A stretch of DNA of 64,000 nt from Oscillospiraceae bacterium. Lineage in GTDB: Bacteria > Bacillota > Clostridia > Oscillospirales > Oscillospiraceae. Under the pieces are notes generated by a model that saw nothing but the letters and a program-made list of their open reading frames with translations, had not been told where the DNA came from and did no database searches. Numbering within the stretch: position 1 is the first letter of the stretch; each line of letters opens with the position of its first letter. A program made the position numbers and the translations under genes. The stretch spans positions 1-64,000 of the forward strand of contig JAETQF010000002.1 of NCBI GenBank assembly GCA_021770845.1, given 5' to 3'. Below are positions 1-8,329 of this stretch, piece after piece.

Positions 1-260
1 AAGCGTGTCTTTCGGTTCCTTTCTGCACGAGCAGAAAGGAACGCCCCCGGCAGGGGCGCTGAGCGCCGGTGGCGCTCGTCCAGCGCCGACCGAGCCGAAG
101 GCGAGACCCCCCTGCCACCCCCAGCGGCCCAGGGGGGCGCAGCCCCACCACCCCGGCGGTTGCCGGGCGGCCCCCCGGGGCCCACCGCCCCGCCCCACAC
201 CCGGCCGGTGTGCCCCCACCCCCGCAGGGGGTTCCCAGAAGGGGCCCCGCCCCATCTTTT
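1..260. repeat. Copy C of the composite intergenic repeat (inverted, cut by window edge)
   Basis: Positions 1-60 are the reverse complement of 23721-23778 and of 43704-43763, including a 28-bp hairpin at 15-42 with arms GTTCCTTTCTGC. Positions about 105-160 are the reverse complement of 43560-43615. The stretch at about 50-90 resembles the short repeat found beside dnaN (22291-22322) and dnaA (25891-25922). No credible gene lies before parA. The repeat runs off the left edge, so its full extent is unknown. Confidence 0.8.
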
Positions 261-272
261 TTCCCCAAACAG

Positions 273-301
273 TTGCAATCAACCGTCAAACAGGATATAA
301 T
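273..301 (+). promoter_or_regulatory. Promoter of parA
   Basis: TTGCAA at 273-278 and TATAAT at 296-301 are separated by 17 bp, a near-consensus vegetative promoter. A parS-like palindrome lies between it and the parA start, so ParB binding could feed back on parAB transcription. Confidence 0.75.
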
Positions 302-329
302 GAATTTTACCCGCCGCTGCCGCGGCGAA

Positions 330-345
330 CGTTTCACGTGAAACA
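330..345. promoter_or_regulatory. parS: parS-like site 1
   Basis: CGTTTCACGTGAAACA matches the widely conserved parS 16-mer TGTTTCACGTGAAACA at 15 of 16 positions. It lies in the parA 5' untranslated region. Two more copies occur at 2189-2204 and 2840-2855. Confidence 0.9.
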
Positions 346-360
346 AAGGGGGAGCCTCCT

Positions 361-1131
361 ATGGGCAAAAGTATTGCCGTTGTCAACCAAAAGGGCGGCG
401 TGGGCAAGACCACGTCCTGCGTCAATCTGGCCGCCGCCCTCACCGCCCAGGGCGCACGGGTGCTGGTGTGCGACTTCGACCCCCAGGGCAACGCCACCTC
501 CGGCTTCGGGCTGGACAAAACCCGCTCCCCCAGCGTCTATGACGTGATCCTGGGGGGCGTGCCCATCTCCAAGGCCATTGTGCCCACCAAGTGGGCGGAC
601 GTGGCCCCCTCCAACAAGGCCCTGTCCGGGGCCACGGTGGAGCTCATCGGGCTGGAGCGGCGGGAGTTCCGGCTGCGGGACGCGCTGGAGGAGGTCAAGG
701 ATCGCTATGACTTCCTGTTCATCGACTGCCCCCCCTCCCTGGAGCTGCTAACCCTGGACGGGCTGTGCGCCGCCGACGCCCTGCTGGTGCCGGTGCAGTG
801 CGAGTACTACGCCCTGGAGGGCTTGAGCGACCTGCTGTACACCGTCCGGCTGGCCAAGCAGCGGCTTAACCCCGCCCTGGAGCTGGAGGGGGTGGTGCTG
901 ACCATGTACGACGGGCGCACCAATCTGTCCCTCCAGGTGGCGGAGGAGGTCAAGCGGCACCTCCCCGGCAAGGTGTACGCCTCGGTGATCCCCCGGAACG
1001 TCCGGCTGTCCGAGGCCCCCAGCCACGGGGTGCCCGTCACGGTGTACGATCCCCTCTCCCGGGGGTCGGACGCCTATGTGGCGCTGGCCAAGGAGTTTTT
1101 GACGAAGAATCCGATTGCTGTACAGAAATAA
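361..1131 (+). CDS. parA: Chromosome-partitioning ATPase ParA (Soj)
   Basis: This 256-residue protein is a deviant Walker ATPase. The P-loop KGGVGKTT is at residues 11-18 and DFDPQGN follows at about residue 39. The length is normal for Soj-type ParA. It acts with ParB at parS to segregate origins and, in Bacillus, to regulate DnaA. The ATG follows GGGGGAGCC at a suitable distance. parB follows after about 20 bp, so the two form one unit from the promoter at 273-301. Confidence 0.95.
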   Translation: MGKSIAVVNQKGGVGKTTSCVNLAAALTAQGARVLVCDFDPQGNATSGFGLDKTRSPSVYDVILGGVPISKAIVPTKWADVAPSNKALSGATVELIGLERREFRLRDALEEVKDRYDFLFIDCPPSLELLTLDGLCAADALLVPVQCEYYALEGLSDLLYTVRLAKQRLNPALELEGVVLTMYDGRTNLSLQVAEEVKRHLPGKVYASVIPRNVRLSEAPSHGVPVTVYDPLSRGSDAYVALAKEFLTKNPIAVQK

Positions 1132-1152
1132 AAACGTTGGGAAGTGAACCAG

Positions 1153-2055
1153 ATGGGAAAGGCCAAAGGTCTGGGCAAGGGGCTGGACGCCCTCATGGGG
1201 GACGCCGCCACCCTGCAAAGCCAGGAGGCGGGCTCCGTGATGCTGCCCATCTCCCAGGTGGAGCCGGGGCTGAACCAGCCCAGAAAACGGTTTGACGACG
1301 AGGCGCTGGCGGATCTGTCCGCCTCCATTGAGGAGCACGGCATCATCCAGCCGCTGACGGTGCGGCGGCTGTCCACCGGCTACTATCAGATCATCGCCGG
1401 CGAACGGCGGTGGAGGGCGGCCAAGCTGGCCGGCCGGAAGGAGGTTCCGGTGGTCATCATCGAGGCGGACGACCGCAAGGTGATGGAGATCGGCCTCATT
1501 GAAAACCTCCAGCGGGAGGATCTGAACCCGGTGGAGGAGGCGGAGGGCTACCTGGCCCTGCTCACCGACTACGGGCTGACCCAGGAGGAGCTGGCCCGGC
1601 GGATGGGCAAGTCCCGGCCCGCCATCGCCAACGCTTTGCGGCTCACCGCCCTGCCCCCCGCCGTGCGGGAGCTGCTGGCGGCGGGGAAGCTGTCCGCCGG
1701 CCACGGCAGGGCCGTCCTCATGGTGGAGGGAGAGCAGGCCCAGGCCGCCTTCGCCCAGAAGATTGTGGACGAGGGCCTGAGCGTCCGGCAGGCGGAGAGC
1801 GCCGCCAAGCATTTCACCCTGGAGCCCCCCAGGGAGAAACAACCCAAGCCCGCCGACGAGAACCGCCTGTATATCGAGAGCGCCCAGAAGGATCTGTCCC
1901 AGCGGCTGGGCCGGAAGGTGACCATCTCCAACGGGCGGAAGAAGGGCAGGCTGGAGCTGGAATATTATAATGTGGACGACCTGAACGACCTGCTGGAGCA
2001 GCTGGCCCAGCTCAAGCCCGCCCAGCGGCCCGAGGAAGGGGGCGTTGAGGCGTGA
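1153..2055 (+). CDS. parB: Chromosome-partitioning protein ParB (Spo0J), CTPase clamp
   Basis: A 300-residue ParB. The N-terminal GLGKGLDALMG box, the GERRWRA nucleotide-binding motif and IENLQREDLNP are all present, followed by a KorB-like HTH (QEELARRMGKSRPAIANALR) and a C-terminal dimerisation domain. The ATG at 1153 was chosen over an in-frame GTG at 1144 because GGGAAG sits 8 bp upstream and family members start MxKxxGLGKGL. Its stop overlaps the next gene's GTG (GTGA), so the two are translationally coupled. Confidence 0.95.
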   Translation: MGKAKGLGKGLDALMGDAATLQSQEAGSVMLPISQVEPGLNQPRKRFDDEALADLSASIEEHGIIQPLTVRRLSTGYYQIIAGERRWRAAKLAGRKEVPVVIIEADDRKVMEIGLIENLQREDLNPVEEAEGYLALLTDYGLTQEELARRMGKSRPAIANALRLTALPPAVRELLAAGKLSAGHGRAVLMVEGEQAQAAFAQKIVDEGLSVRQAESAAKHFTLEPPREKQPKPADENRLYIESAQKDLSQRLGRKVTISNGRKKGRLELEYYNVDDLNDLLEQLAQLKPAQRPEEGGVEA

Positions 2056-2831
2056 GCGACAAGCCCTTTGACGCTTCCGGGGCCCCCATCGAAGCCCAGG
2101 GTCGCGGGTTCGATGGGGAGAGGAGGGACAGCGGAGCGGAGGAGCTTTCGCCGAAGGCGGAAGCGAGTGAGCGCAGCTCGTCCCGACGAGTTTCACGTGA
2201 AACACCGGAGACCCCCGCCGAGGTTTCCGCAAAGCCATCCCCCGGCCCGGAAAAGAAACAGCCCTCCACCCCGGCCAACAAGCGCACCTCCGTCTACCGC
2301 TATCTGCTGGTGCTGTTCGGGGCGGCCTTCGTCCTGCTGCTGCTGGCCTACTTCATCCAGCAGCGCAGCAGCGAGACCGCCATCAGCGACCTGCGGGACA
2401 CCATGAACCTGTCCCGGGCGGAGCTGATGGAGGAGATCGACGCTCTGAAGGAGGAGAAGGCGGCGCTGGAGGAGCAGGCCGGCCAACTCCAGGAGGAGCG
2501 GGATGACTTGGAAAAGCAGTTGGACGAGCTTCGAGAGCAGCACGCCGAACTGGCCGACGACTTCTCTGACCAGCATAAGAAGGTGGAGGGCTGGCTGAAC
2601 TTCTGGGTGCTGGAGGAGAGCTTCCTGGCCCGGGACTACGAGGCCTGCGCCCACTTCCTCCAGACGCTGGCCAACTCCGGCAGCCTCAACGTGCCGGATT
2701 CGGACAGCGCCCTGGCGCGGATGCGGGAGATCTGCGATATCCTGATCGAGCGGGGCTATCTGGACGAGGACGACCCTGCAAACCGGCTGTTCGGTACTCC
2801 GGAACCGGCGGAGCCGGAGCAGCAGGGCTGA
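2052..2831 (+). CDS. Single-pass membrane coiled-coil protein fused to the parAB operon
   Basis: The 259-residue product is not a family I recognise. Residues 1-80 are polar and Pro/Glu/Ser-rich. A single hydrophobic helix (about 84-102) precedes a strong coiled coil (about 108-175). The C-terminal part contains LEESFLARDYEACAHFLQTL and an acidic, Pro-rich tail. The GTG start overlaps the parB stop, which ties it to chromosome segregation by context. A parS-like site is embedded in the coding sequence at 2189-2204. The next gene has the same architecture, so the pair may be distant paralogues. Function unknown. Confidence 0.85.
   Translation: MSDKPFDASGAPIEAQGRGFDGERRDSGAEELSPKAEASERSSSRRVSRETPETPAEVSAKPSPGPEKKQPSTPANKRTSVYRYLLVLFGAAFVLLLLAYFIQQRSSETAISDLRDTMNLSRAELMEEIDALKEEKAALEEQAGQLQEERDDLEKQLDELREQHAELADDFSDQHKKVEGWLNFWVLEESFLARDYEACAHFLQTLANSGSLNVPDSDSALARMREICDILIERGYLDEDDPANRLFGTPEPAEPEQQG
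2189..2204. promoter_or_regulatory. parS: parS-like site 2 (inside a coding sequence)
   Basis: AGTTTCACGTGAAACA has 15 of 16 matches to the parS consensus. It is read as VSRETP in the membrane coiled-coil gene, so the site constrains that protein's sequence. Confidence 0.9.
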
Positions 2832-2839
2832 TGGCAGAT

Positions 2840-2855
2840 TGTTTCACGTGAAACC
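2840..2855. promoter_or_regulatory. parS: parS-like site 3
   Basis: TGTTTCACGTGAAACC has 15 of 16 matches to the parS consensus. It lies just after the stop codon of the first membrane coiled-coil gene. Confidence 0.9.
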
Positions 2856-2959
2856 CGTCAGGGCAAACAAGGTTCCTTGCATCTGCTCCCTTGCCCCTCC
2901 TCTCCCCACGAAAGCGGATGGGCGCTTTCGTGGGAGGGCCCGTTAGAAAGGAGACCCCC

Positions 2960-4003
2960 ATGGACGAAAAAAGGCCCCCGGCGGACATTCTGGACGAGAT
3001 CATGAGCCGGTGGTCGCAGCCCCTCCCCTCCCCCGTCTCCTATCCGCCCAAATCTGACCCGCCGCCTCCAGAGGACAGCCCCCCGCCAACCCCGACGGCG
3101 GAAAAGCCCCCGCTGGCGGAGCGGCTGCTGCCCTGGCTGTGCGCCCTGCTGGGCGGGGCGGTGCTGGCGGCGCTGGTGCTGGGGTTCCAGCTCTTTTCGG
3201 TGAACGCAAGGCTGGACGGGCTTCAGGCCGCCGTGGGGGAAATTAAGGCGGCGGACACCCTGCTGAATGAGAAGAAGCTGCTTCAGCGGGACATGGACAC
3301 GCTCCAAAACCAAGTGGAATCCTTAGAGGAGCAGTTGGACAGCGTCTATGAGCAATGGCGCGCTTCTATGCAGGACACCAGATTGGAACTGCGGCTTCGG
3401 CAGAGCGAATACCTCTATTATATGGAGCGGTTCGCGGCCAGCGGGGATCTGGCCATGGCGGCGCTGGTGATAACGCTGGAGGACGGCGTGCTCCGCCCGC
3501 CGGGGGAAGACGAGCCGGAACGTATACCCAATGGCGGCACCGCGGCCCCCCCGCTGAACTCCGTCCAGCAGGAGCGGTACGACGAGGTTCGGCGGGTTTT
3601 GGAGGAGAAGGGCGTGCTGTACAGCAGCGGCATGGCCAAGCAAAACGGCATCACGCCCCTCTGGCCCTCCGGCACCGGCCCCAGTGAGAACCCGGAGACG
3701 GCAGCCCTGGGCATCCTGTGGTGCGCGCTGGATGAGTACTATGTGCAGCGTGGTCAAGACGCGGCCACGCAGTTTCTGGTGGAGACCCCCTTGTCCAATC
3801 CAGACACCGGTTGGCCGGAGCTACTCCGGAACGGGGTCAGCAAATCCACCTACAGCTTGTATGAGGGTCTTCTCTCCGAGCTGATCAGCGCCGGATGCCT
3901 CCAGCGGGCCCCCAACGGCGCGATGGGCTGGAATCCAGGCTATGACCGTCTCGATATCTACTACCCCCTGCCCTTTACCCTGCCCGGACAAACCAACGGG
4001 TAA
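2960..4003 (+). CDS. Second single-pass membrane coiled-coil protein
   Basis: 347 residues from the ATG at 2960, which follows AAAGGAG. An upstream in-frame start at 2891 lacks comparable support. The N terminus is Pro-rich (about 24-52), one membrane helix spans about 57-80, and a coiled coil runs about 82-145. A globular C-terminal half follows with no motif I can name; it includes GDLAMAALVITLED and a YYP-rich end. It repeats the layout of the preceding gene and sits between parAB and serS. Probably N-in with the coiled coil outside the membrane. Function unknown. Confidence 0.85.
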   Translation: MDEKRPPADILDEIMSRWSQPLPSPVSYPPKSDPPPPEDSPPPTPTAEKPPLAERLLPWLCALLGGAVLAALVLGFQLFSVNARLDGLQAAVGEIKAADTLLNEKKLLQRDMDTLQNQVESLEEQLDSVYEQWRASMQDTRLELRLRQSEYLYYMERFAASGDLAMAALVITLEDGVLRPPGEDEPERIPNGGTAAPPLNSVQQERYDEVRRVLEEKGVLYSSGMAKQNGITPLWPSGTGPSENPETAALGILWCALDEYYVQRGQDAATQFLVETPLSNPDTGWPELLRNGVSKSTYSLYEGLLSELISAGCLQRAPNGAMGWNPGYDRLDIYYPLPFTLPGQTNG

Positions 4004-4025
4004 TCAAACAGAAAAAGGTGATATT

Positions 4026-5327
4026 ATGTTAGACATCAAATTTGTCCGGGACAACCCGGAGATCGTCAAGGAAAACATCAGGAAGAAGTTCCAGGAGGGC
4101 AAGCTCCCCCTGGTGGATCAGGTCATCGAGCTGGATCGCCGCAACCGGGACGCCATGACCGAGGCCAACAACCTGCGGGCCGCCCGGAACACCCTGTCCA
4201 AGCAGGTGGGGATGCTCATGGGGCAGGCCAAGAAGGATCCCTCCAAGCTCCAGGAGGCGGAGGAGGCCAAGGCCAAGGTGAAGGCCAACGCCGACCGGCT
4301 GGCGGAGCTGGAGGCGCTGGAGACCGAGCTGGCCGCCCAGATCCGGCACATCATGCTCCAGATCCCCAACATCATCGACCCCTCCGTGCCCATCGGCCCC
4401 GACGACTCCGCCAACGTGGAGGTGGAGCGGTTCGGCGAGCCGGTGGTGCCCGACTTCGAGATCCCCTACCACACCGAGATCATGGAGAGCTTCAACGGCG
4501 TGGACATGGACGCGGCGGGCCGGGTGTCCGGCGCCGGGTTCTACTACCTGATGGGGGACATCGCCCGCTTGCACGAGGCGGTGCTGGCCTACGCCCGGGA
4601 CTTCATGATCGGCAAGGGCTTCACCTTCTGCGTCCCCCCCTTCCTGATCCACGGCAACGTGGTGGAGGGGGTCATGTCCCAGACCGACATGGACGCCATG
4701 ATGTATAAAATTGAAGGGGAAGATCTCTATCTGATCGGCACCTCCGAGCACTCCATGATCGGCAAGTTCATCGACCAGATGATCCCGGAGGACACCCTGC
4801 CCCAGACCCTGACCTCCTACTCCCCCTGCTTCCGGAAGGAGAAGGGTTCCCACGGCATCGAGGAGCGGGGGGTGTACCGCATCCACCAGTTCGAGAAGCA
4901 GGAGATGATCGTCGTCTGCAAGCCGGAGGAGTCCATGGCCTGGTACGAGAAGATGTGGCGCTACAGCGTGGAGCTGTTCCGCTCCATGGACATCCCGGTG
5001 CGGCAGCTGGAGTGCTGCTCCGGCGACCTGGCCGACCTGAAGGTGAAGTCCTGCGACATCGAGGCGTGGAGCCCCCGGCAGCAAAAGTATTTCGAGGTGT
5101 GCTCCTGCTCCAACCTGGGGGACGCCCAGGCCCGCCGCCTGAAGATGCGCGTCCGGGGCGAGGGGGGCACCTACCTGCCCCACACCCTGAACAACACCGT
5201 GGCCGCGCCCCCCCGTATGCTCATCGCCCTGCTGGAGAACAACCTCCAGGCCGACGGCTCGGTGAAGATTCCCGCCGTCCTCCAGCCCTACATGGGGGGC
5301 ACCCAGGTGCTGATCCCCAAAAAGTAG
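4026..5327 (+). CDS. serS: Seryl-tRNA synthetase
   Basis: 433 residues. The N-terminal long coiled-coil arm (about 30-110) binds tRNA-Ser. The class II core shows TSEHSMIGKF, motif 2 FRKEKGSHG...EERGVYRIHQFEK and motif 3 ending in ALLENN. It charges tRNA-Ser with serine in the cytoplasm. The ATG at 4026 follows AAAGGTG and gives the usual N terminus MLDIKFVRDNPE. The motif 2 wording is of a variant bacterial SerRS type rather than the E. coli one. No T-box leader is visible upstream. Confidence 0.95.
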   Translation: MLDIKFVRDNPEIVKENIRKKFQEGKLPLVDQVIELDRRNRDAMTEANNLRAARNTLSKQVGMLMGQAKKDPSKLQEAEEAKAKVKANADRLAELEALETELAAQIRHIMLQIPNIIDPSVPIGPDDSANVEVERFGEPVVPDFEIPYHTEIMESFNGVDMDAAGRVSGAGFYYLMGDIARLHEAVLAYARDFMIGKGFTFCVPPFLIHGNVVEGVMSQTDMDAMMYKIEGEDLYLIGTSEHSMIGKFIDQMIPEDTLPQTLTSYSPCFRKEKGSHGIEERGVYRIHQFEKQEMIVVCKPEESMAWYEKMWRYSVELFRSMDIPVRQLECCSGDLADLKVKSCDIEAWSPRQQKYFEVCSCSNLGDAQARRLKMRVRGEGGTYLPHTLNNTVAAPPRMLIALLENNLQADGSVKIPAVLQPYMGGTQVLIPKK

Positions 5328-5410
5328 GGGCGGATGTCTCCATCCGCCCGTTTCCCCCCACCACGGCAGGGCCGATGAAGACATCGGCCCCTGCGGCATA
5401 CCCATCCGAC
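5328..5410. repeat. Hairpin-rich repeat, type B, copy 1
   Basis: A GGGGCGGATG...CATCCGCCC inverted repeat is followed by GGGCCGATGAAGACATCGGCCC. The second half is the inverted counterpart of 46128-46158 near the CmpB-type gene. It sits directly after the serS stop and could fold in the transcript. Confidence 0.65.
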
Positions 5411-5458
5411 CGGCCCAATGCCCCCTGACCGAACAATTTAATGTAAGGAGAGGTTCCC

Positions 5459-5848
5459 ATGAAAACATTCTGGAAAGCCCTTGGCGTCGCCGCCCTTGCC
5501 GCCCTTGTCCCCGTCCGTTTCCAAAAGGACGAGGAGACCGGCAGACAGACCTTCCAGTCCCTGCTGCTCTCGGTGGATGTGGACACCGACCAGGAGGGCA
5601 AGACCGTGGACATCGGCGTCAACCTGGGCGAGGGCGTGCTCACCGGCCTGGGCCGCAAGCTGGCCGGGGCCGTCCGGGAGTCGAAGATGTTCACCGACGA
5701 CCCCGCCGAGGCCGCCCTGGATCTGGAGGAGCTCCAGACCGTGGCCGACGACCTCCAGGCCGCGGCGGACGAGGCCCAGGCCGCTGCCGACGAGCTTCAG
5801 GCCGCCGCGGACGAGGCCACCGCCGCCGACTTCGACCCGGAATTCTGA
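5459..5848 (+). CDS. Small hypothetical protein with heptad-like C terminus
   Basis: 129 residues starting MKTFWKALGVAALAALVPV, which may be a weak membrane-associated helix. The C-terminal part (about 88-120) carries alanine-rich, acidic heptad-like units of the form LQAAADE repeated about three times, suggesting a helical bundle or coiled coil. The ATG follows AAGGAGAGG. It is followed 10 bp later by mscL, so the two are probably co-transcribed. I do not recognise the family. Confidence 0.75.
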   Translation: MKTFWKALGVAALAALVPVRFQKDEETGRQTFQSLLLSVDVDTDQEGKTVDIGVNLGEGVLTGLGRKLAGAVRESKMFTDDPAEAALDLEELQTVADDLQAAADEAQAAADELQAAADEATAADFDPEF

Positions 5849-5858
5849 GGAGGGCCCC

Positions 5859-6293
5859 ATGAAGAAGTTCTTTCACGAATTCAGGGAATTCATCAACAAG
5901 GGCAACGTGCTGGGCCTGGCGGTGGGCGTGATCATCGGCGGCGCCTTCTCCACCATCACCACCTCCCTGACCAACGACATCATCATGCCCATCGTGTCCA
6001 TCTTCCTGGGCGGGGTGGACTTCTCCTCCATGAGCGTGGCCCTGCCCACCTTCCACCCGGTGGCGGCGGACGCGCCCCCCAACACCCTGAACTACGGCAG
6101 CTTTATTTCCGCCGTCATCAACTTCCTGATCCTGGCCCTGGTGGTGTTCTGCATTGTCAAGGCGGTGAACCGGGTGATGGACGGCGTAAGGAAAAAGGAG
6201 GAGGCCGCGCCCCCTCCCCCGCCCGAGCCCTCCAACGAGGAAAAGCTGCTCACCGAGATCCGGGATCTGCTGAAGGAGCGCCGCAATGGCTGA
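5859..6293 (+). CDS. mscL: Large-conductance mechanosensitive channel MscL
   Basis: 144 residues. It opens with MKKFFHEFREFINKGNVLGLAVGVIIGG-type sequence, the conserved amphipathic N-terminal helix and pore-lining first membrane helix. TNDIIMPIV follows, then a periplasmic loop, a second membrane helix (about 82-103) and a cytoplasmic C-terminal helix ending in EEKLLTEIRDLLKER. A Pro stretch sits before that helix. It releases solutes at lytic turgor. The stop overlaps the next ORF by 8 bp. Confidence 0.95.
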   Translation: MKKFFHEFREFINKGNVLGLAVGVIIGGAFSTITTSLTNDIIMPIVSIFLGGVDFSSMSVALPTFHPVAADAPPNTLNYGSFISAVINFLILALVVFCIVKAVNRVMDGVRKKEEAAPPPPPEPSNEEKLLTEIRDLLKERRNG

Positions 6294-6618
6294 GCAGAAC
6301 AACGGGCAGGGCGGCTATACCCCGGCCTCCTTCGAGAAGCGGGCTGCCGCCTGGATGGGCATTGTGTACGTGCTCATGACCTCCTTTGTGATCACCTTCG
6401 CCATCTACACCGGCGGGCGGGAGTTGCCCGGCACCTTCCCCTTGTTTCTGGTTCCGGTGTCCGTCACCCTGGCGGTGATCCTGATCCGGCGGATGAAGCT
6501 GGGGATCTGCCCCGGCGGCATCCCGGGCGGCGTGCTGGGGCTGATCCTGTGCGCCGCCGGGATGGGGCTGGGGCTGGCCCTGGGCCTGCCCGCCCTGCTG
6601 GCCGCCCTGGGGGTGTGA
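6286..6618 (+). CDS. Small integral membrane protein
   Basis: 110 residues with three likely membrane helices (about 23-42, 49-67 and 82-106). A short Gly/Pro motif CPGGIPGG lies before the last helix. The ATG overlaps the mscL stop by 8 bp and the gene ends 2 bp before rsmG, so it belongs to the mscL-rsmG string. No family recognised. Confidence 0.75.
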   Translation: MAEQNNGQGGYTPASFEKRAAAWMGIVYVLMTSFVITFAIYTGGRELPGTFPLFLVPVSVTLAVILIRRMKLGICPGGIPGGVLGLILCAAGMGLGLALGLPALLAALGV

Positions 6619-6620
6619 CC

Positions 6621-7355
6621 ATGGAAACGCTGATTCAAACCGGCCTGGCCCAGCTGGGTCAGGCCGGACGCGTCCCCCAGGAGGCCCCCGCCCTGCTGGC
6701 CCGGTACGGGGCGCTGCTGGTGGAAAAGAACCGGGTGATGAACCTCACCGCCATCACCGAGCCCCGGGACGTGGCTACCCTGCATATGCTGGACTGCGCC
6801 GCCCTGCTGAACTGCGCCGGCTTTGAGGGCAAAACCCTCATCGACGTGGGCACCGGGGCGGGGTTCCCCGGCGTGCCCCTGGCCGTGCTGGCCCCCTCCC
6901 TGAGGGTCACCCTGCTGGATTCGCTGAACAAGCGGGTGGAGTGGCTGGGAGAAACCTGTAAAGTTCTTGGCCTTTCCAACGCCTGCGCCATCCAGGCTCG
7001 GGCGGAGGAGGCGGGCCGGGAGCCGGATCTGCGGGAGCGGTTCGACTTTGCCGCGGCCCGGGCGGTGGCCGACCTGCGGGTGCTGGCGGAGCTGTGCCTG
7101 CCCTTTGTGAGGGTGGGGGGCTGGTTCCTGGCCATGAAGGGGACGGACTGCGGGGCGGAGCTGAAACAGGCCCGGCCCGCCATTGAGGCCCTGGGGGGAC
7201 GGGCGGTGGAACCTTTCGATTACGCCATCCCCCACACAAATGTGACCCATCGGGTGGTGCGGATCGAAAAAATCGCGGCCACCCCGTCTCAATACCCCCG
7301 GCGCTGGGCAAAAATATCAAAGGAGGGGCAGAAGGCGGCCTCCTGCCCCCGGTGA
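6621..7355 (+). CDS. rsmG: 16S rRNA guanine-527 N7-methyltransferase RsmG
   Basis: 244 residues, normal length. The SAM-binding motif is LIDVGTGAGFPGVPLA, with the acidic LLDSLNKR after the second strand and the RAEE/ARAVADL region typical of RsmG (GidB). It methylates G527 of 16S rRNA; loss gives low-level streptomycin resistance in other bacteria. In many Firmicutes rsmG lies next to parA. Here it is about 5 kb downstream, with serS and mscL between. Confidence 0.93.
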   Translation: METLIQTGLAQLGQAGRVPQEAPALLARYGALLVEKNRVMNLTAITEPRDVATLHMLDCAALLNCAGFEGKTLIDVGTGAGFPGVPLAVLAPSLRVTLLDSLNKRVEWLGETCKVLGLSNACAIQARAEEAGREPDLRERFDFAAARAVADLRVLAELCLPFVRVGGWFLAMKGTDCGAELKQARPAIEALGGRAVEPFDYAIPHTNVTHRVVRIEKIAATPSQYPRRWAKISKEGQKAASCPR

Positions 7356-7384
7356 GGGGCGGTGCGCCGCCGCGCCCCCTTTTT
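7356..7384 (+). terminator. Probable terminator after rsmG
   Basis: A GC stem GGGGCG/CGCCCC with a GC-rich loop is followed by a T tract at 7380-7384, directly after the rsmG stop. Confidence 0.55.
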
Positions 7385-7447
7385 GTAAATCACGGATCGC
7401 AATGTTCCGAAAATCCGTCGTTTTTGAAAATTTTATTCAAAAATTTG

Positions 7448-7476
7448 TTGTCATTTTCCCTAAATTGTGGTATGCT
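7448..7476 (+). promoter_or_regulatory. Promoter of the MinD-like gene
   Basis: TTGTCA (7448-7453) and TATGCT (7471-7476) are separated by 17 bp within an AT-rich stretch that contrasts with the surrounding GC-rich sequence. Confidence 0.75.
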
Positions 7477-7507
7477 TTGCGTAGCGCGTTGGAAAGGAGG
7501 AAACCCC

Positions 7508-8239
7508 ATGGGATGCGCCCTCATGATCACATCGGGAAAGGGCGGCACAGGGAAAACCTCCCTCACCGCGGGGGTTGCCTCCTGCCTGGCCGCCCTGGGC
7601 CGCCGGGTGCTGTGCATCGACCTGGACGTGGGCCTGCGGAACCTGGATCTGGTGCTGGGCCTGTCCGACCGGGCGGTGATGGACTTCTCCGACGTGATGG
7701 CCTACCGCTGTCCCCTGCTGTCCGCCGCGGTGGAGCAGCCCGAGATCAAGGGCCTGTTCCTGCTCACCGCCCCCCTGGACGGGGACGGCCTGGACTTACA
7801 GCGGTTCCGGGAGCTGGTGGACGAGGCGAAGGGCGCCTTTGACTACGTGTTTATGGACTCTCCCGCGGGACTGGGGGTGGGCTTCCAGCTGGCCCGGGCC
7901 GCGGCCGACCGGGGCATCGTGGTGTCCGCCGTGGATCCCGCCGCCCTGCGGGACGCCCAGCGGGCGGTGGCCGAGCTCCACGACCTGCCCCAGCTCCACC
8001 TGGTGATGAACCGGGTGCAGCCCAGGCTGATCCGGAAGCTGCGCACCTCCATCGACAACGCCATGGACGAGGCGGGCCTGCCCCTTTTGGGCGTGGTGCC
8101 CGAGGACGCCGCCGTCACCATGTCCGCCGCCGCGGGGGTTCCCCTGGTACTGGCCTCCCACAGGCGGGCGGCCCACGCCTACCTCAACATCTCCAAACGA
8201 ATTTTGGGCCAGCGCGTGCCCCTGCTGCGCATCCGCTGA
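7508..8239 (+). CDS. minD: MinD-like septum-site ATPase
   Basis: 243 residues with deviant Walker A KGGTGKTS (residues 11-18) and DLDVGLRNLDLVLGL, the MinD-type sequence after the second strand. The C terminus YLNISKRILGQRVPLLRI resembles the amphipathic membrane-targeting helix of MinD. No minC or minE is adjacent, so a FlhG-like or other ParA-family role cannot be excluded. The ATG follows AAGGAGG. Confidence 0.8.
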   Translation: MGCALMITSGKGGTGKTSLTAGVASCLAALGRRVLCIDLDVGLRNLDLVLGLSDRAVMDFSDVMAYRCPLLSAAVEQPEIKGLFLLTAPLDGDGLDLQRFRELVDEAKGAFDYVFMDSPAGLGVGFQLARAAADRGIVVSAVDPAALRDAQRAVAELHDLPQLHLVMNRVQPRLIRKLRTSIDNAMDEAGLPLLGVVPEDAAVTMSAAAGVPLVLASHRRAAHAYLNISKRILGQRVPLLRIR

Positions 8240-8329
8240 CTTGAAATATCCCCTCTGCGATTATCCGCCATAACACACGCCTGGGAGCCGCGGCAGGGCG
8301 CTCAGCACCTCTGGGAAAGGAAGGGTTTC

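Noticed and set aside
1-547. Coding region at the left edge in the plus frame overlapping parA
   Set aside because: Pro-rich low-complexity product that passes out of frame through parA; the stretch is composite repeat copy C plus the parA promoter.
8240-8329. Promoter before mgsA
   Set aside because: TTGAAA is present but no acceptable -10 lies at 16-18 bp.
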